From Steromphala cineraria (Eukaryota > Mollusca > Gastropoda > Trochida > Trochidae), in NCBI GenBank assembly GCA_916613615.1, contig OU744732.1:48351227-48415226 (forward strand): a DNA stretch of 64,000 nucleotides. The letters are read 5' to 3'. The notes beneath the pieces are model-generated. The model did not search any database. It was not told the DNA's origin and saw only the letters and a program-made list of their open reading frames with translations. Positions within the stretch are counted from its first letter, which is position 1, and each line of letters opens with the position of its first letter. Shown piece by piece: positions 20,743 through 33,896 of the stretch. Both the position numbers and the translations under genes were made by a program.

Positions 20743-22914
20743 ACTTGAAACGTTCCATCACAGTAAGACCAAATACCAACTGGTACAATGATGACATCAG
20801 AGAGAAGAAACAGGCATGTCGGAAAGCTGAGAAGAAGTGGTGCAGGACAAAGCTCGAAATTGATCATCAATTGTTCAAATCAGTAAGGAATAACGTCAAC
20901 AAAGCCCTGAGAAATGCAAAGTGTGTCTTCGTGCAACAAAGTATAGAGAAGAATCTCAGAAAACCACATGAACTGTATTCACTATTAAACAGTCTTCTCA
21001 ATAGTGTACCAAAATTGAAACTCCCTGTTTTTACTGATCCACTGTCACTAGGAAATGAATTTGCAAAGTTCTTTAATGATAAAATTCTAAAGATCAGAGA
21101 ATCTCTCAAAATCAATGCCTTCCAAACGCATGAATCACAACGTACTGAAGAAATTTTCTGCGGCCTTACACTTAATTGCCTTAGTACGGTCTCCCCAAAA
21201 CAGGTTGCTGACACAGTGAAGAGTTCATCATCAAAATCTTCATCCCTGGACTTCATTCCCACTTGGCTTTTTAAATCTATTGCTGAACATGTCACACCTG
21301 CTCTTTGGGACATCATAAACACCTCACTCTCAAGTGGAAAATTTCCCAAAGAACTGAAACATGCGGTTGTGGTTCCACTATTGAAGAAACCAAGTCTTGA
21401 TGTGAATGACCGTAAGAATTTCCGGCCCGTCTCTACTCTCTCTTTCATCTCAAAATGTTTAGAAAAAATTGTTGCCTCTCAGCTCAAGCTTCACCTTAAT
21501 AGAAATAACTTAGCTGAAAGTTATCAGTCTGCATACCGAACCGCCCATAGCACAGAGACTGCTTTGGTGAAGGTATACAATGATATCATGACATCCATGG
21601 GAAAACAGGAAGTGACTCTGCTTGTCCTTCTTGACCTATCGTCAGCTTTTGACACTATTGATCATGACCTGCTTTTACATCGTTTAGAACACCGGATTGG
21701 CATCAAAGATTCGGCACTCTGTTGGTTCAGATCCTATTTGTCAGATCGTACCATGTCTGTCAAGATAGAACATTGCTACTCCGACCGCCAGCTTTGCAAG
21801 TATGGTGTCCTGCAGGGTTCTGTCCTGGGACCACTGCTGTTTACTGTTTACATCCTCCCTCTTGGGGATATCATCAAAGCTCATGGTTTGATTTTACATC
21901 TATACGCTGATGACAATCAGCTATATATTTCCTTCAAAACATCTGATATCTCACTCAAGTTGCTACAATTTGAAGAATGTATAAAGGATATCCGCCAATG
22001 GATGGGACATAACTTACTATAATTGAATGACAGCAAGACAGAGTTTATATTGCTTGGATCCAGACAGCAACTCAAGAAACTTGAAACACAATGCATACAA
22101 CTTCAAGTGGGTGATAGCTTCATTTCTCCATCTGTAACAGCTCGCAATCTTGGTGTAACCTTTGACAGCAACATGACATTTGACTCTCATATCTCCCTCC
22201 TCAGCAGATCCTGCTTCCACAATATCTACAACATCAGCAAAGTCAGATACCTCCTCAACATAACAATTGTAAAGATGTTGATGCAGTCGTTGGTTACCTC
22301 GAAACTTGATTACTGCAATGCTTTGTTCATTCATCAACCTGCAGGCACATTTGCCAAACTGCAAAGAATTCAAAATGCTGCGGCCAGATGTGTTTCCAGA
22401 GTCACCAAATCCGAACACATATCTCCTGTTCTACTTAATTTGCACTGGCTTCCCGTTCGGTCACGTGTGAAATATAAGATATGTATGTTGACACATGACT
22501 GCCTGCACAGTGACGATTTCCCAGCTTATCTAAATGATCTGATCTCCCAGTACACCCCAGCCCGTCAACTTCGATCCTCCAGTGACACTTTACTCCACCA
22601 GCCTCGTTCTAACTCTTTAATGTCAGACCGTGCCTTTTCAGTGTGCAGCCCCCAAATCTGGAACACTCTCCCACAAGAACTAAGATCTATCAAATCGAAA
22701 GTCAATTTCAAAACTCTCTTAAAACCCTTTCTCTTCACTAAAAGCATATTGATAATCAAGCATATATAGATACATGTATATATGTTTCCGTTTTTAAACT
22801 GTAAATAGTTGTTCCTTGTATTCAATGACTTTTCCTTGTACAGCGCCGGTAAGCAACAATTGTGATGGTACTAGGCGCTATATAAATTTATTATTATTAT
22901 TATTATTATTATTA
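20743..22914 (+). mobile_element. 5'-truncated L2/CR1-type LINE inserted in the tandem repeat
   Basis: The flanking repeat reads GATACTTGACAT on the left and ATGGATCCC on the right, which join to the uninterrupted phrase found at 23,045, so the insertion is directly visible. The element lacks an endonuclease domain and begins just upstream of the reverse transcriptase. It ends GGCGCTATATAAATTT(ATT)n, a typical L2/CR1 3' tail. Its 21,756-22,914 part lies within the first unit of the five-copy array. Confidence 0.85.
20745..22769 (+). pseudogene. L2/CR1 reverse transcriptase with one in-frame stop
   Basis: One continuous frame of about 675 codons broken only by TAA at 22,020-22,022. Reverse transcriptase landmarks, counted from 20,736: FRPVSTLSFISKCLEKIV near residue 230, LLDLSSAFDTIDH (catalytic Asp) near 297-309, [13 protein letters not shown] near 357, and YADD (catalytic pair) at 390-393. 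After the stop come NDSKTEF, ARNLGVTFDS, DYCNALF, QNAAARCVSR and LHWLPVRSR, the standard C-terminal blocks of L2/CR1 proteins. In related elements the stop position is normally Lys in a LKLN context, so one base change is the likely cause. Endonuclease missing; not a functional element. Confidence 0.85.
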
Positions 22915-23611
22915 TATGGATCCCTTGTGATGAGACCTTTCAGATGACACCATGATATTTGACCTTGTGACCTTGACCTTGACACAGCGAGCATTTTAAA
23001 CTTTAACCTCGGTCATAACTTTTGATTGGTCAGAGCTAGCTCTTTGATACTTGACATATGGATCCCTTGTGATGAGACCTTTCAGATGACACCATGACAT
23101 TTGACCTTGTGACCTTGACCTTGACACAGCGAGCATTTTAAACTTTAACCTCGGTCATAACTTTTGATTGGTCAGAGCTAGCTCTTTGATACTTGACATA
23201 TGGATCCCTTGTGATGAGACCTTTCAGATGACACCATGACATTTGACCTTGTGACCTTGACCTTGACACAGCGAGCCTTTTCCGAAAACTTTAACTTTGG
23301 CTATAGTTTCTATACTGTCAGTGCTAGGTCTTTGATACTTGACATGTGTATCCCTTGTGATGAGACCTTTCAGATGACACCATGATATTTGACCTTTTCC
23401 GTCCGTCCGTCCGTCTGTCCGTTTGTCCACAAAAACTTTAACCTTGGTCATAACTTTTGATAGGTCAGAGCTAGCTCTTTGATACTTGACATATGGATCC
23501 CTTGTGATGAGACCTTTCAGATGACACCATGACATTTGACCTTGTGACCTTGACCTTATCACAGAGAGCAGGATGCATCCGGGGGCATTCGTGTTTCACA
23601 AACACATCTTG
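22915..23611 (+). mobile_element. ATGCCCCCG-family element, right part
   Basis: Continues the ~143-146-bp units (GATAC at 23,045 and 23,188) and a second CCGTCCGTCC tract near 23,400, ending GGATGCATCCGGGGGCATTC and CACAAACACATCTTG. Belongs with 20,151-20,742. Confidence 0.75.
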
Positions 23612-24379
23612 TTCATTAGATTTATGAACTCTTGATAGCAATAGAAGTATCCGTGTCGTATATTGTAGCTGCCTGTTCACATTCTATGTCAGAAGATAGA
23701 AAATTGGTCAACCAATTCTTGTTTGGATTATAGATTTGTGCTATCAGACGCTTATTGGTAAATATCAATTATGGAGAATTACGCGAAAGGAAAAAACTTC
23801 AAATTATTGAAGGTAAAGTTCACAGCAAGATCAGTAAGCATGATGTTTAGAAATTACTCTATCACAACTTTAAACACATTAAGATAACGGAATTTTAATT
23901 CCCAATGAAAAGTGATAATTGTTATGTTCAAAGTTTGATTAAGTCTTGAAATCTCAAATTATTTATTTAGATTTCATATCAATAATTTGTTTAGTATACC
24001 TCTTGAAATTATTTGGACGTGTTCAAATTCAAACTAAAAGTTCAAGGTTAAAATTTCTTAAATTGTCTTAAGTGTTGGTATATTGGCATATTTCTAAAAG
24101 GCTGTCCATTTTGCCTTGGTTTTAAAGATATGTGAAACCCTTTTTTCGGGGCTTCTCTGAGTTTGCGGTGTTTAGCTGTTTCCTGACTCCATCCATCAAT
24201 AATACTGGTTTCAAAAAGATCACAACCAAAACTATTTGTGAGATTCTTTGTTAAATCGTAGTAGTCGAGTTTATGTATCTTTTTAATCACTGCTTTTTCT
24301 TATATTATGGAAATAAACATTTACTCAATTTCGTTCTTGACTATTTGCTCTTCAGGCCTGAAAGGCCTGATGAGCTCAT
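23612..24379. other. Stretch U: non-coding part of long array units
   Basis: AT-rich, present only in the two long units (again at 30,533-31,300). A minus-strand 80-codon open frame (24,048-24,290) has no recognisable domain and I do not call it a gene. The end contains CCTGAAAGGCCTGATGAGCT, a pearl-like terminus. Confidence 0.6.
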
Positions 24380-25268
24380 GGGCCAGGATATTTTGACATT
24401 TAGTACTTTTTCTCAACAACTGTTGAATCCCAAAAGTTGAATTCTTGTTGGAATGAACCGAATGATTACGAACAGTAGGGTTTAATCCTCCCCCTTAAAT
24501 ATGGCCATGACACACCTTTCCCCATTTATTAAAACAAATCTTCTAAAAAAATTGATGAAATCAAAAAGGAACTGCTCGTTATTGATACACGTGTATATAC
24601 ATGACAACACCTACGAGACAGACACTTACACAAAAGTCTTTGAATTTTAAAATAATTAAGGCAAACGACCTAATCCTGTTTCAAACATTTAATTGATTTG
24701 TCCATGTTTATAAAAATCTAAATGAGACCTTTCAATATTAAATCCTGTAAATCAATATAACAAGCAAAGAACATAACACTGCAAACATAAGCATGCAAAG
24801 GGGGGGTTGATATTGGGTAATTAAGTTTGAGGTTAATACGTTTCAAACAATTAATTTAATAGCCAAATTTCGGTGGTTTCGACTTCACATTATTTATAGA
24901 GGAATAAATTCGATTCCTCTTTCGTTCCATTCTTCTCCCATTATTTGTTGTTTTACAACTGTCCATGCGCACATTTTCATATTAAACGACAGTATTCAAA
25001 TATTGTCCCGAAGCAACTTATTTACAATTTAACTGTCACTAATGTTAACAAATAAATGTTAATCAATTGAAAATATATATAGATTGTTTACTATCATATG
25101 CAGGTTCTTATTATTACAATAGTATGGTATGAATCTGACAACATCCCATTTACAAAAATTTATATGATACTCTTCGCACTAAGCACTAGTGTTTAAAGAA
25201 CAGAAGATAAATTTATTTCGCTCTGTCATATGATGTACAAAACGAAAGTGTCAATAATTTACAAACTG
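24380..25268. other. Stretch B: non-coding part of all array units
   Basis: 889 bp, AT-rich, present five times (starts 24,380; 26,084; 27,788; 31,301; 33,005). Contains a G homopolymer that differs in length between units (7 to 9 G). No gene seen. Confidence 0.7.
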
Positions 25269-26972
25269 TCTGTCAAGATAGAACATTGCTACTCCGACCG
25301 CCAGCTTTGCAAGTATGGTGTCCTGCAGGGTTCTGTCCTGGGACCACTGCTGTTTACTGTTTACATCCTCCCTCTTGGGGATATCATCAAAGCTCATGGT
25401 TTGATTTTACATCTATACGCTGATGACAATCAGCTATATATTTCCTTCAAAACATCTGATATCTCACTCAAGTTGCTACAATTTGAAGAATGTATAAAGG
25501 ATATCCGCCAATGGATGGGACATAACTTACTATAATTGAATGACAGCAAGACAGAGTTTATATTGCTTGGATCCAGACAGCAACTCAAGAAACTTGAAAC
25601 ACAATGCATACAACTTCAAGTGGGTGATAGCTTCATTTCTCCATCTGTAACAGCTCGCAATCTTGGTGTAACCTTTGACAGCAACATGACATTTGACTCT
25701 CATATCTCCCTCCTCAGCAAATCCTGCTTCCACAATATCTACAACATCAGCAAAGTCAGATACCTCCTCAACATAACAATTGTAAAGATGTTGATGCAGT
25801 CGTTGGTTACCTCGAAACTTGATTACTGCAATGCTTTGTTCATTCATCAACCTGCAGGCACATTTGCCAAACTGCAAAGAATTCAAAATGCTGCGGCCAG
25901 ATGTGTTTCCAGAGTCACCAAATCCAAACACATATCTCCTGTTCTACTTAATTTGCACTGGCTTCCCGTTCGGTCACGTGTGAAATATAAGATATGTATG
26001 TTGACACATGACTGCCTGCACAGTGACGATTTCCCAGCTTATCTAAATGATCTGATCTCCCAGTACACCCCAGCCCGTCAACTGGGCCAGGATATTTTGA
26101 CATTTAGTACTTTTTCTCAACAACTGTTGAATCCCAAAAGTTGAATTCTTGTTGGAATGAACCGAATGATTACGAACAGTAGGGTTTAATCCTCCCCCTT
26201 AAATATGACCATGACACACCTTTCCCCATTTATTAAAACAAATCTTCTAAAAAAATTGATGAAATCAAAAAGGAACTGCTCGTTATTGATACACGTGTAT
26301 ATACATGACAACACCTACGAGACAGACACTTACACAAAAGTCTTTGAATTTTAAAATAATTAAGGCAAACGACCTAATCCTGTTTCAAACATTTAATTGA
26401 TTTGTCCATGTTTATAAAAATCTAGATGAGACCTTTCAATATTAAATCCTGTAAATCAATATAACAAGCAAAGAACATAACACTGCAAACATAAGCATGC
26501 AAAGGGGGGGTTGATATTGGGTAATTAAGTTTGAGGTTAATACGTTTCAAACAATTAATTTAATAGCCAAATTTCGTTGGTTTCGACTTCACATTATTTA
26601 TAGAGGAATAAATTCGATTCCTCTTTCGTTCCATTCTTCTCCCATTATTTGTTGTTTTACAACTGTCCATGCGCACATTTTCATATTAAACGACAGTATT
26701 CAAATATTGTCCCGAAGCAACTTATTTACAATTTAACTGTCACTAATGTTAACAAATAAATGTTAATCAATTGAAAATATATATAGATTGTTTACTATCA
26801 TATGCAGGTTCTTATTATTACAATAGTATGGTATGAATCTGACAACATCCCATTTACAAAAATTTATATGATACTCTTCGCACTAAGCACTAGTGTTTAA
26901 AGAACAGAAGATAAATTTATTTCGCTCTGTCATATGATGTACAAAACGAAAGTGTCAATAATTTACAAACTG
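25269..26972 (+). repeat. Tandem array unit 2 (short, 1,704 bp)
   Basis: L2 21,756-22,570 joined directly to stretch B (CCCGTCAACT|GGGCCAGG at 26,083/26,084), missing the 1,809 bp present in long units. Carries the shared TAA (25,533-25,535). Private differences include ATCCAAACAC for ATCCGAACAC and TATGACC for TATGGCC. Confidence 0.9.
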
Positions 26973-28676
26973 TCTGTCAAGATAGAACATTGCTACTCCG
27001 ACCGCCAGCTTTGCAAGTATGGTGTCCTGCAGGGTTCTGTCCTGGGACCACTGCTGTTTACTGTTTACATCCTCCCTCTTGGGGATATCATCAAAGCTCA
27101 TGGTTTGATTTTACATCTATACGCTGATGACAATCAGCTATATATTTCCTTCAAAACATCTGATATCTCACTCAAGTTGCTACAATTTGAAGAATGTATA
27201 AAGGATATCCGCCAATGGATGGGACATAACTTACTATAATTGAATGACAGCAAGACAGAGTTTATATTGCTTGGATCCAGACAGCAACTCAAGAAACTTG
27301 AAACACAATGCATACAACTTCAAGTGGGTGATAGCTTCATTTCTCCATCTGTAACAGCTCGCAATCTTGGTGTAACCTTTGACAGCAACATGACATTTGA
27401 CTCTCATATCTCCCTCCTCAGCAAATCCTGCTTCCACAATATCTACAACATCAGCAAAGTCAGATACCTCCTCAACATAACAATTGTAAAGATGTTGATG
27501 CAGTCGTTGGTTACCTCGAAACTTGATTACTGCAATGCTTTGTTCATTCATCAACCTGCAGGCACATTTGCCAAACTGCAAAGAATTCAAAATGCTGCGG
27601 CCAGATGTGTTTCCAGAGTCACCAAATCCGAACACATATCTCCTGTTCTACTTAATTTGCACTGGCTTCCCGTTCGGTCACGTGTGAAATATAAGATATG
27701 TATGTTGACACATGACTGCCTGCACAGTGACGATTTCCCAGCTTATCTAAATGATCTGATCTCCCAGTACACCCCAGCCCGTCAACTGGGCCAGGATATT
27801 TTGACATTTAGTACTTTTTCTCAACAACTGTTGAATCCCAAAAGTTGAATTCTTGTTGGAATGAACCGAATGATTACGAACAGTAGGGTTTAATCCTCCC
27901 CCTTAAATATGGCCATGACACACCTTTCCCCATTTATTAAAACAAATCTTCTAAAAAAATTGATGAAATCAAAAAGGAACTGCTCGTTATTGATACACGT
28001 GTATATACATGACAACACCTACGAGACAGACACTTACACAAAAGTCTTTGAATTTTAAAATAATTAAGGCAAACGACCTAATCCTGTTTCAAACATTTAA
28101 TTGATTTGTCCATGTTTATAAAAATCTAGATGAGACCTTTCAATATTAAATCCTGTAAATCAATATAACAAGCAAAGAACATAACACTGCAAACATAAGC
28201 ATGCAAAGGGGGGGTTGATATTGGGAAATTAAGTTTGAGGTTAATACGTTTCAAACAATTAATTTAATAGCCAAATTTCGGTGGTTTCGACTTCACATTA
28301 TTTATAGAGGAATAAATTCGATTCCTCTTTCGTTCCATTCTTCTCCCATTATTTGTTGTTTTACAACTGTCCATGCGCACATTTTCATATTAAACGACAG
28401 TATTCAAATATTGTCCCGAAGCAACTTATTTACAATTTAACTGTCACTAATGTTAACAAATAAATGTTAATCAATTGAAAATATATATAGATTGTTTACT
28501 ATCATATGCAGGTTCTTATTATTACAATAGTATGGTATGAATCTGACAACATCCCATTTACAAAAATTTATATGATACTCTTCGCACTAAGCACTAGTGT
28601 TTAAAGAACAGAAGATAAATTTATTTCGCTCTGTCATATGATGTACAAAACGAAAGTGTCAATAATTTACAAACTG
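26973..28676 (+). repeat. Tandem array unit 3 (short, 1,704 bp)
   Basis: Same internal deletion joint as unit 2. Shares CAGCAAATCC with unit 2 where units 1, 4 and 5 have CAGCAGATCC, so units 2 and 3 are closest relatives. Private change GGGAAATTAAG in B. Confidence 0.9.
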
Positions 28677-31600
28677 TCTGTCAAGATAGAACATTGCTAC
28701 TCCGACCGCCAGCTTTGCAAGTATGGTGTCCTGCAGGGTTCTGTCCTGGGACCACTGCTGTTTACTGTTTACATCCTCCCTCTTGGGGATATCATCAAAG
28801 CTCATGGTTTGATTTTACATCTATACGCTGATGACAATCAGCTATATATTTCCTTCAAAACATCTGATATCTCACTCAAGTTGCTACAATTTGAAGAATG
28901 TATAAAGGATATCCGCCAATGGATGGGACATAACTTACTATAATTGAATGACAGCAAGACAGAGTTTATATTGCTTGGATCCAGACAGCAACTCAAGAAA
29001 CTTGAAACACAATGCATACAACTTCAAGTGGGTGATAGCTTCATTTCTCCATCTGTAACAGCTCGCAATCTTGGTGTAACCTTTGACAGCAACATGACAT
29101 TTGACTCTCATATCTCCCTCCTCAGCAGATCCTGCTTCCACAATATCTACAACATCAGCAAAGTCAGATACCTCCTCAACATAACAATTGTAAAGATGTT
29201 GATGCAGTCGTTGGTTACCTCGAAACTTGATTACTGCAATGCTTTGTTCATTCATCAACCTGCAGGCACATTTGCCAAACTGCAAAGAATTCAAAATGCT
29301 GCGGCCAGATGTGTTTCCAGAGTCACCAAATCCGAACACATATCTCCTGTTCTACTTAATTTGCACTGGCTTCCCGTTCGGTCACGTGTGAAATATAAGA
29401 TATGTATGTTGACACATGACTGCCTGCACAGTGACGATTTCCCAGCTTATCTAAATGATCTGATCTCCCAGTACACCCCAGCCCGTCAACTTCGATCCTC
29501 CAGTGACACTTTACTCCACCAGCCTCGTTCTAACTCTTTAATGTCAGACCGTGCCTTTTCAGTGTGCAGCCCCCAAATCTGGAACACTCTCCCACAAGAA
29601 CTAAGATCTATCAAATCGAAAGTCAATTTCAAAACTCTCTTAAAACCCTTTCTCTTCACTAAAAGCATATTGATAATCAAGCATATATAGATACATGTAT
29701 ATATGTTTCCGTTTTTAAACTGTAAATAGTTGTTCCTTGTATTCAATGACTTTTCCTTGTACAGCGCCGGTAAGCAACAATTGTGATGGTACTAGGCGCT
29801 ATATAAATTTATTATTATTATTATTATTATTATTATATGGATCCCTTGTGATGAGACCTTTCAGATGACACCATGATATTTGACCTTGTGACCTTGACCT
29901 TGACACAGCGAGCATTTTAAACTTTAACCTCGGTCATAACTTTTGATTGGTCAGAGCTAGCTCTTTGATACTTGACATATGGATCCCTTGTGATGAGACC
30001 TTTCAGATGACACCATGACATTTGACCTTGTGACCTTGACCTTGACACAGCGAGCATTTTAAACTTTAACCTCGGTCATAACTTTTGATTGGTCAGAGCT
30101 AGCTCTTTGATACTTGACATATGGATCCCTTGTGATGAGACCTTTCAGATGACACCATGACATTTGACCTTGTGACCTTGACCTTGACACAGCGAGCCTT
30201 TTCCGAAAACTTTAACTTTGGCTATAGTTTCTATACTGTCAGTGCTAGGTCTTTGATACTTGACATGTGTATCCCTTGTGATGAGACCTTTCAGATGACA
30301 CCATGATATTTGACCTTTTCCGTCCGTCCGTCCGTCTGTCCGTTTGTCCACAAAAACTTTAACCTTGGTCATAACTTTTGATAGGTCAGAGCTAGCTCTT
30401 TGATACTTGACATATGGATCCCTTGTGATGAGACCTTTCAGATGACACCATGACATTTGACCTTGTGACCTTGACCTTATCACAGAGAGCAGGATGCATC
30501 CGGGGGCATTCGTGTTTCACAAACACATCTTGTTCATTAGATTTATGAACTCTTGATAGCAATAGAAGTATCCGTGTCGTATATTATAGCTGCCTGTTCA
30601 CATTCTATGTCAGAAGATAGAAAATTGGTCAACCAATTCTTGTTTGGATTATAGATTTGTGCTATCAGACGCTTATTGGTAAATATCAATTATGGAGAAT
30701 TACGCGAAAGGAAAAAACTTCAAATTATTGAAGGTAAAGTTCACAGCAAGATCAGTAAGCATGATGTTTAGAAATTACTCTATCACAACTTTAAACACAT
30801 TAAGATAACGGAATTTTAATTCCAAATGAAAAGTGATAATTGTTATGTTCAAAGTTTGATTAAGTCTTGAAATCTCAAATTATTTATTTAGATTTCATAT
30901 CAATAATTTGTTTAGTATACCTCTTGAAATTATTTGGACGTGTTCAAATTCAAACTAAAAGTTCAAGGTTAAAATTTCTTAAATTGTCTTAAGTGTTGGT
31001 ATATTGGCATATTTCTAAAAGGCTGTCCATTTTGCCTTGGTTTTAAAGATATGTGAAACCCTTTTTTCGGGGCTTCTCTGAGTTTGCGGTGTTTAGCTGT
31101 TTCCTGACTCCATCCATCAATAATACTGGTTTCAAAAAGATCACAACCAAAACTATTTGTGAGATTCTTTGTTAAATCGTAGTAGTCGAGTTTATGTATC
31201 TTTTTAATCACTGCTTTTTCTTATATTATGGAAATAAACATTTACTCAATTTCGTTCTTGACTATTTGCTCTTCAGGCCTGAAAGGCCTGATGAGCTCAT
31301 GGGCCAGGATATTTTGACATTTAGTACTTTTTCTCAACAACTGTTGAATCCCAAAAGTTGAATTCTTGTTGGAATGAACCGAATGATTACGAACAGTAGG
31401 GTTTAATCCTCCCCCTTAAATATGGCCATGACACACCTTTCCCCATTTATTAAAACAAATCTTCTAAAAAAATTGATGAAATCAAAAAGGAACTGCTCGT
31501 TATTGATACACGTGTATATACATGACAACACCTACGAGACAGACACTTACACAAAAGTCTTTGAATTTTAAAATAATTAAGGCAAACGACCTAATCCTGT

Positions 31601-32189
31601 TTCAAACATTTAATTGATTTGTCCATGTTTATAAAAATCTAGATGAGACCTTTCAATATTAAATCCTGTAAATCAATATAACAAGCAAAGAACATAACAC
31701 TGCAAACATAAGCATGCAAAGGGGGGGTTGATATTGGGTAATTAAGTTTGAGGTTAATACGTTTCAAACAATTAATTTAATAGCCAAATTTCGGTGGTTT
31801 CGACTTCACATTATTTATAGAGGAATAAATTCGATTCCTCTTTCGTTCCATTCTTCTCCCATTATTTGTTGTTTTACAACTGTCCATGCGCACATTTTCA
31901 TATTAAACGACAGTATTCAAATATTGTCCCGAAGCAACTTATTTACAATTTAACTGTCACTAATGTTAACAAATAAATGTTAATCAATTGAAAATATATA
32001 TAGATTGTTTACTATCATATGCAGGTTCTTATTATTACAATAGTATGGTATGAATCTGACAACATCCCATTTACAAAAATTTATATGATACTCTTCGCAC
32101 TAAGCACTAGTGTTTAAAGAACAGAAGATAAATTTATTTCGCTCTGTCATATGATGTACAAAACGAAAGTGTCAATAATTTACAAACTG
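28677..32189 (+). repeat. Tandem array unit 4 (long, 3,513 bp)
   Basis: Full-length unit like unit 1: L2 3' end with its (ATT)n tail, ATGCCCCCG repeat (29,836-30,532), U and B. Same length as unit 1, with only scattered substitutions (for example ATTATAGC for ATTGTAGC and TTCCAAATG for TTCCCAATG in U). Confidence 0.9.
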
Positions 32190-33896
32190 TCTGTCAAGAT
32201 AGAACATTGCTACTCCGACCGCCAGCTTTGCAAGTATGGTGTCCTGCAGGGTTCTGTCCTGGGACCACTGCTGTTTACTGTTTACATCCTCCCTCTTGGG
32301 GATATCATCAAAGCTCATGGTTTGATTTTACATCTATACGCTGATGACAATCAGCTATATATTTCCTTCAAAACATCTGATATCTCACTCAAGTTGCTAC
32401 AATTTGAAGAATGTATAAAGGATATCCGCCAATGGATGGGACATAACTTACTATAATTGAATGACAGCAAGACAGAGTTTATATTGCTTGGATCCAGACA
32501 GCAACTCAAGAAACTTGAAACACAATGCATACAACTTCAAGTGGGTGATAGCTTCATTTCTCCATCTGTAACAGCTCGCAATCTTGGTGTAACCTTTGAC
32601 CAGCAACATGACATTTGACTCTCATATCTCCCTCCTCAGCAGATCCTGCTTCCACAATATCTACAACATCAGCAAAGTCAGATACCTCCTCAACATAACA
32701 ATTGTAAAGATGTTGATGCAGTCGTTGGTTACCTCGAAACTTGATTACTGCAATGCTTTGTTCATTCATCAACCTGCAGGCACATTTGCCAAACTGCAAA
32801 GAATTCAAAATGCTGCGGCCAGATGTGTTTCCAGAGTCACCAAATCCGAACACATATCTCCTGTTCTACTTAATTTGCACTGGCTTCCCGTTCGGTCACG
32901 TGTGAAATATAAGATATGTATGTTGACACATGACTGCCTGCATAGTGACGATTTCCCAGCTTATCTAAATGATCTGATCTCCCAGTACACCCCAGCCCGT
33001 CAACTGGGCCAGGATATTTTGACATTTAGTACTTTTTCTCAACAACTGTTGAATCCCAAAAGTTGAATTCTTGTTGGAATGAACCGAATGATTACGAACA
33101 GTAGGGTTTAATCCTCCCCCTTAAATATGGCCATGACACACCTTTCCCCATTTATTAAAACAAATCTTCTAAAAAAATTGATGAAATCAAAAAGGAACTG
33201 CTCGTTATTGATACACGTGTATATACATGACAACACCTACGAGACAGACACTTACACAAAAGTCTTTGAATTTTAAAATAATTAAGGCAAACGACCTAAT
33301 CCTGTTTCAAACATTTAATTGATTTGTCCATGTTTATAAAAATCTAGATGAGACCTTTCAATATTAAATCCTGTAAATCAATATAACAAGCAAAGAACAT
33401 AACACTGCAAACATAAGCATGCAAAGGGGGGGGGTTGATATTGGGTAATTAAGTTTGAGGTTAATACGTTTCAAACAATTAATTTAATAGCCAAATTTCG
33501 GTGGTTTCGACTTCACATTATTTATAGAGGAATAAATTCGATTCCTCTTTCGTTCCATTCTTCTCCCATTATTTGTTGTTTTACAACTGTCCATGCGCAC
33601 ATTTTCATATTAAACGACAGTATTCAAATATTGTCCCGAAGCAACTTATTTACAATTTAACTGTCACTAATGTTAACAAATAAATGTTAATCAATTGAAA
33701 ATATATATAGATTGTTTACTATCATATGCAGGTTCTTATTATTACAATAGTATGGTATGAATCTGACAACATCCCATTTACAAAAATTTATATGATACTC
33801 TTCGCACTAAGCACTAGTGTTTAAAGAACAGAAGATAAATTTATTTCGCTCTGTCATATGATGTACAAAACGAAAGTGTCAATAATTTACAAACTG
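32190..33896 (+). repeat. Tandem array unit 5 (short, 1,707 bp)
   Basis: Same deletion joint as units 2 and 3. It has one inserted C near 32,600 (GACCAGCAAC), which frameshifts the L2 frame, and two extra G in the homopolymer, together accounting for +3 bp. After ACAAACTG at 33,896 the sequence leaves the array (ATACGTGATAAC), the likely original right flank of stretch B. Confidence 0.9.

Larger units (their letters stand above)
21756..25268 (+). repeat. Tandem array unit 1 (long, 3,513 bp)
   Basis: Contains L2 from 21,756 to its 3' end, the right part of the ATGCCCCCG element (22,915-23,611), a single-copy stretch U (23,612-24,379) and stretch B (24,380-25,268). Unit 2 begins at 25,269 by returning to L2 position 21,756 (TCTGTCAAGATAG). 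Two bases (TG) are shared at the join. Confidence 0.9.

Noticed and set aside
20867..21448. Minus-strand 193-codon open frame
   Set aside because: Lies opposite the L2 reverse transcriptase frame and has no motif of its own; shadow frame.
22017..22418. Minus-strand 133-codon frame repeated in the array
   Set aside because: Antisense shadow of the LINE C-terminal frame; its repetition only reflects the array.
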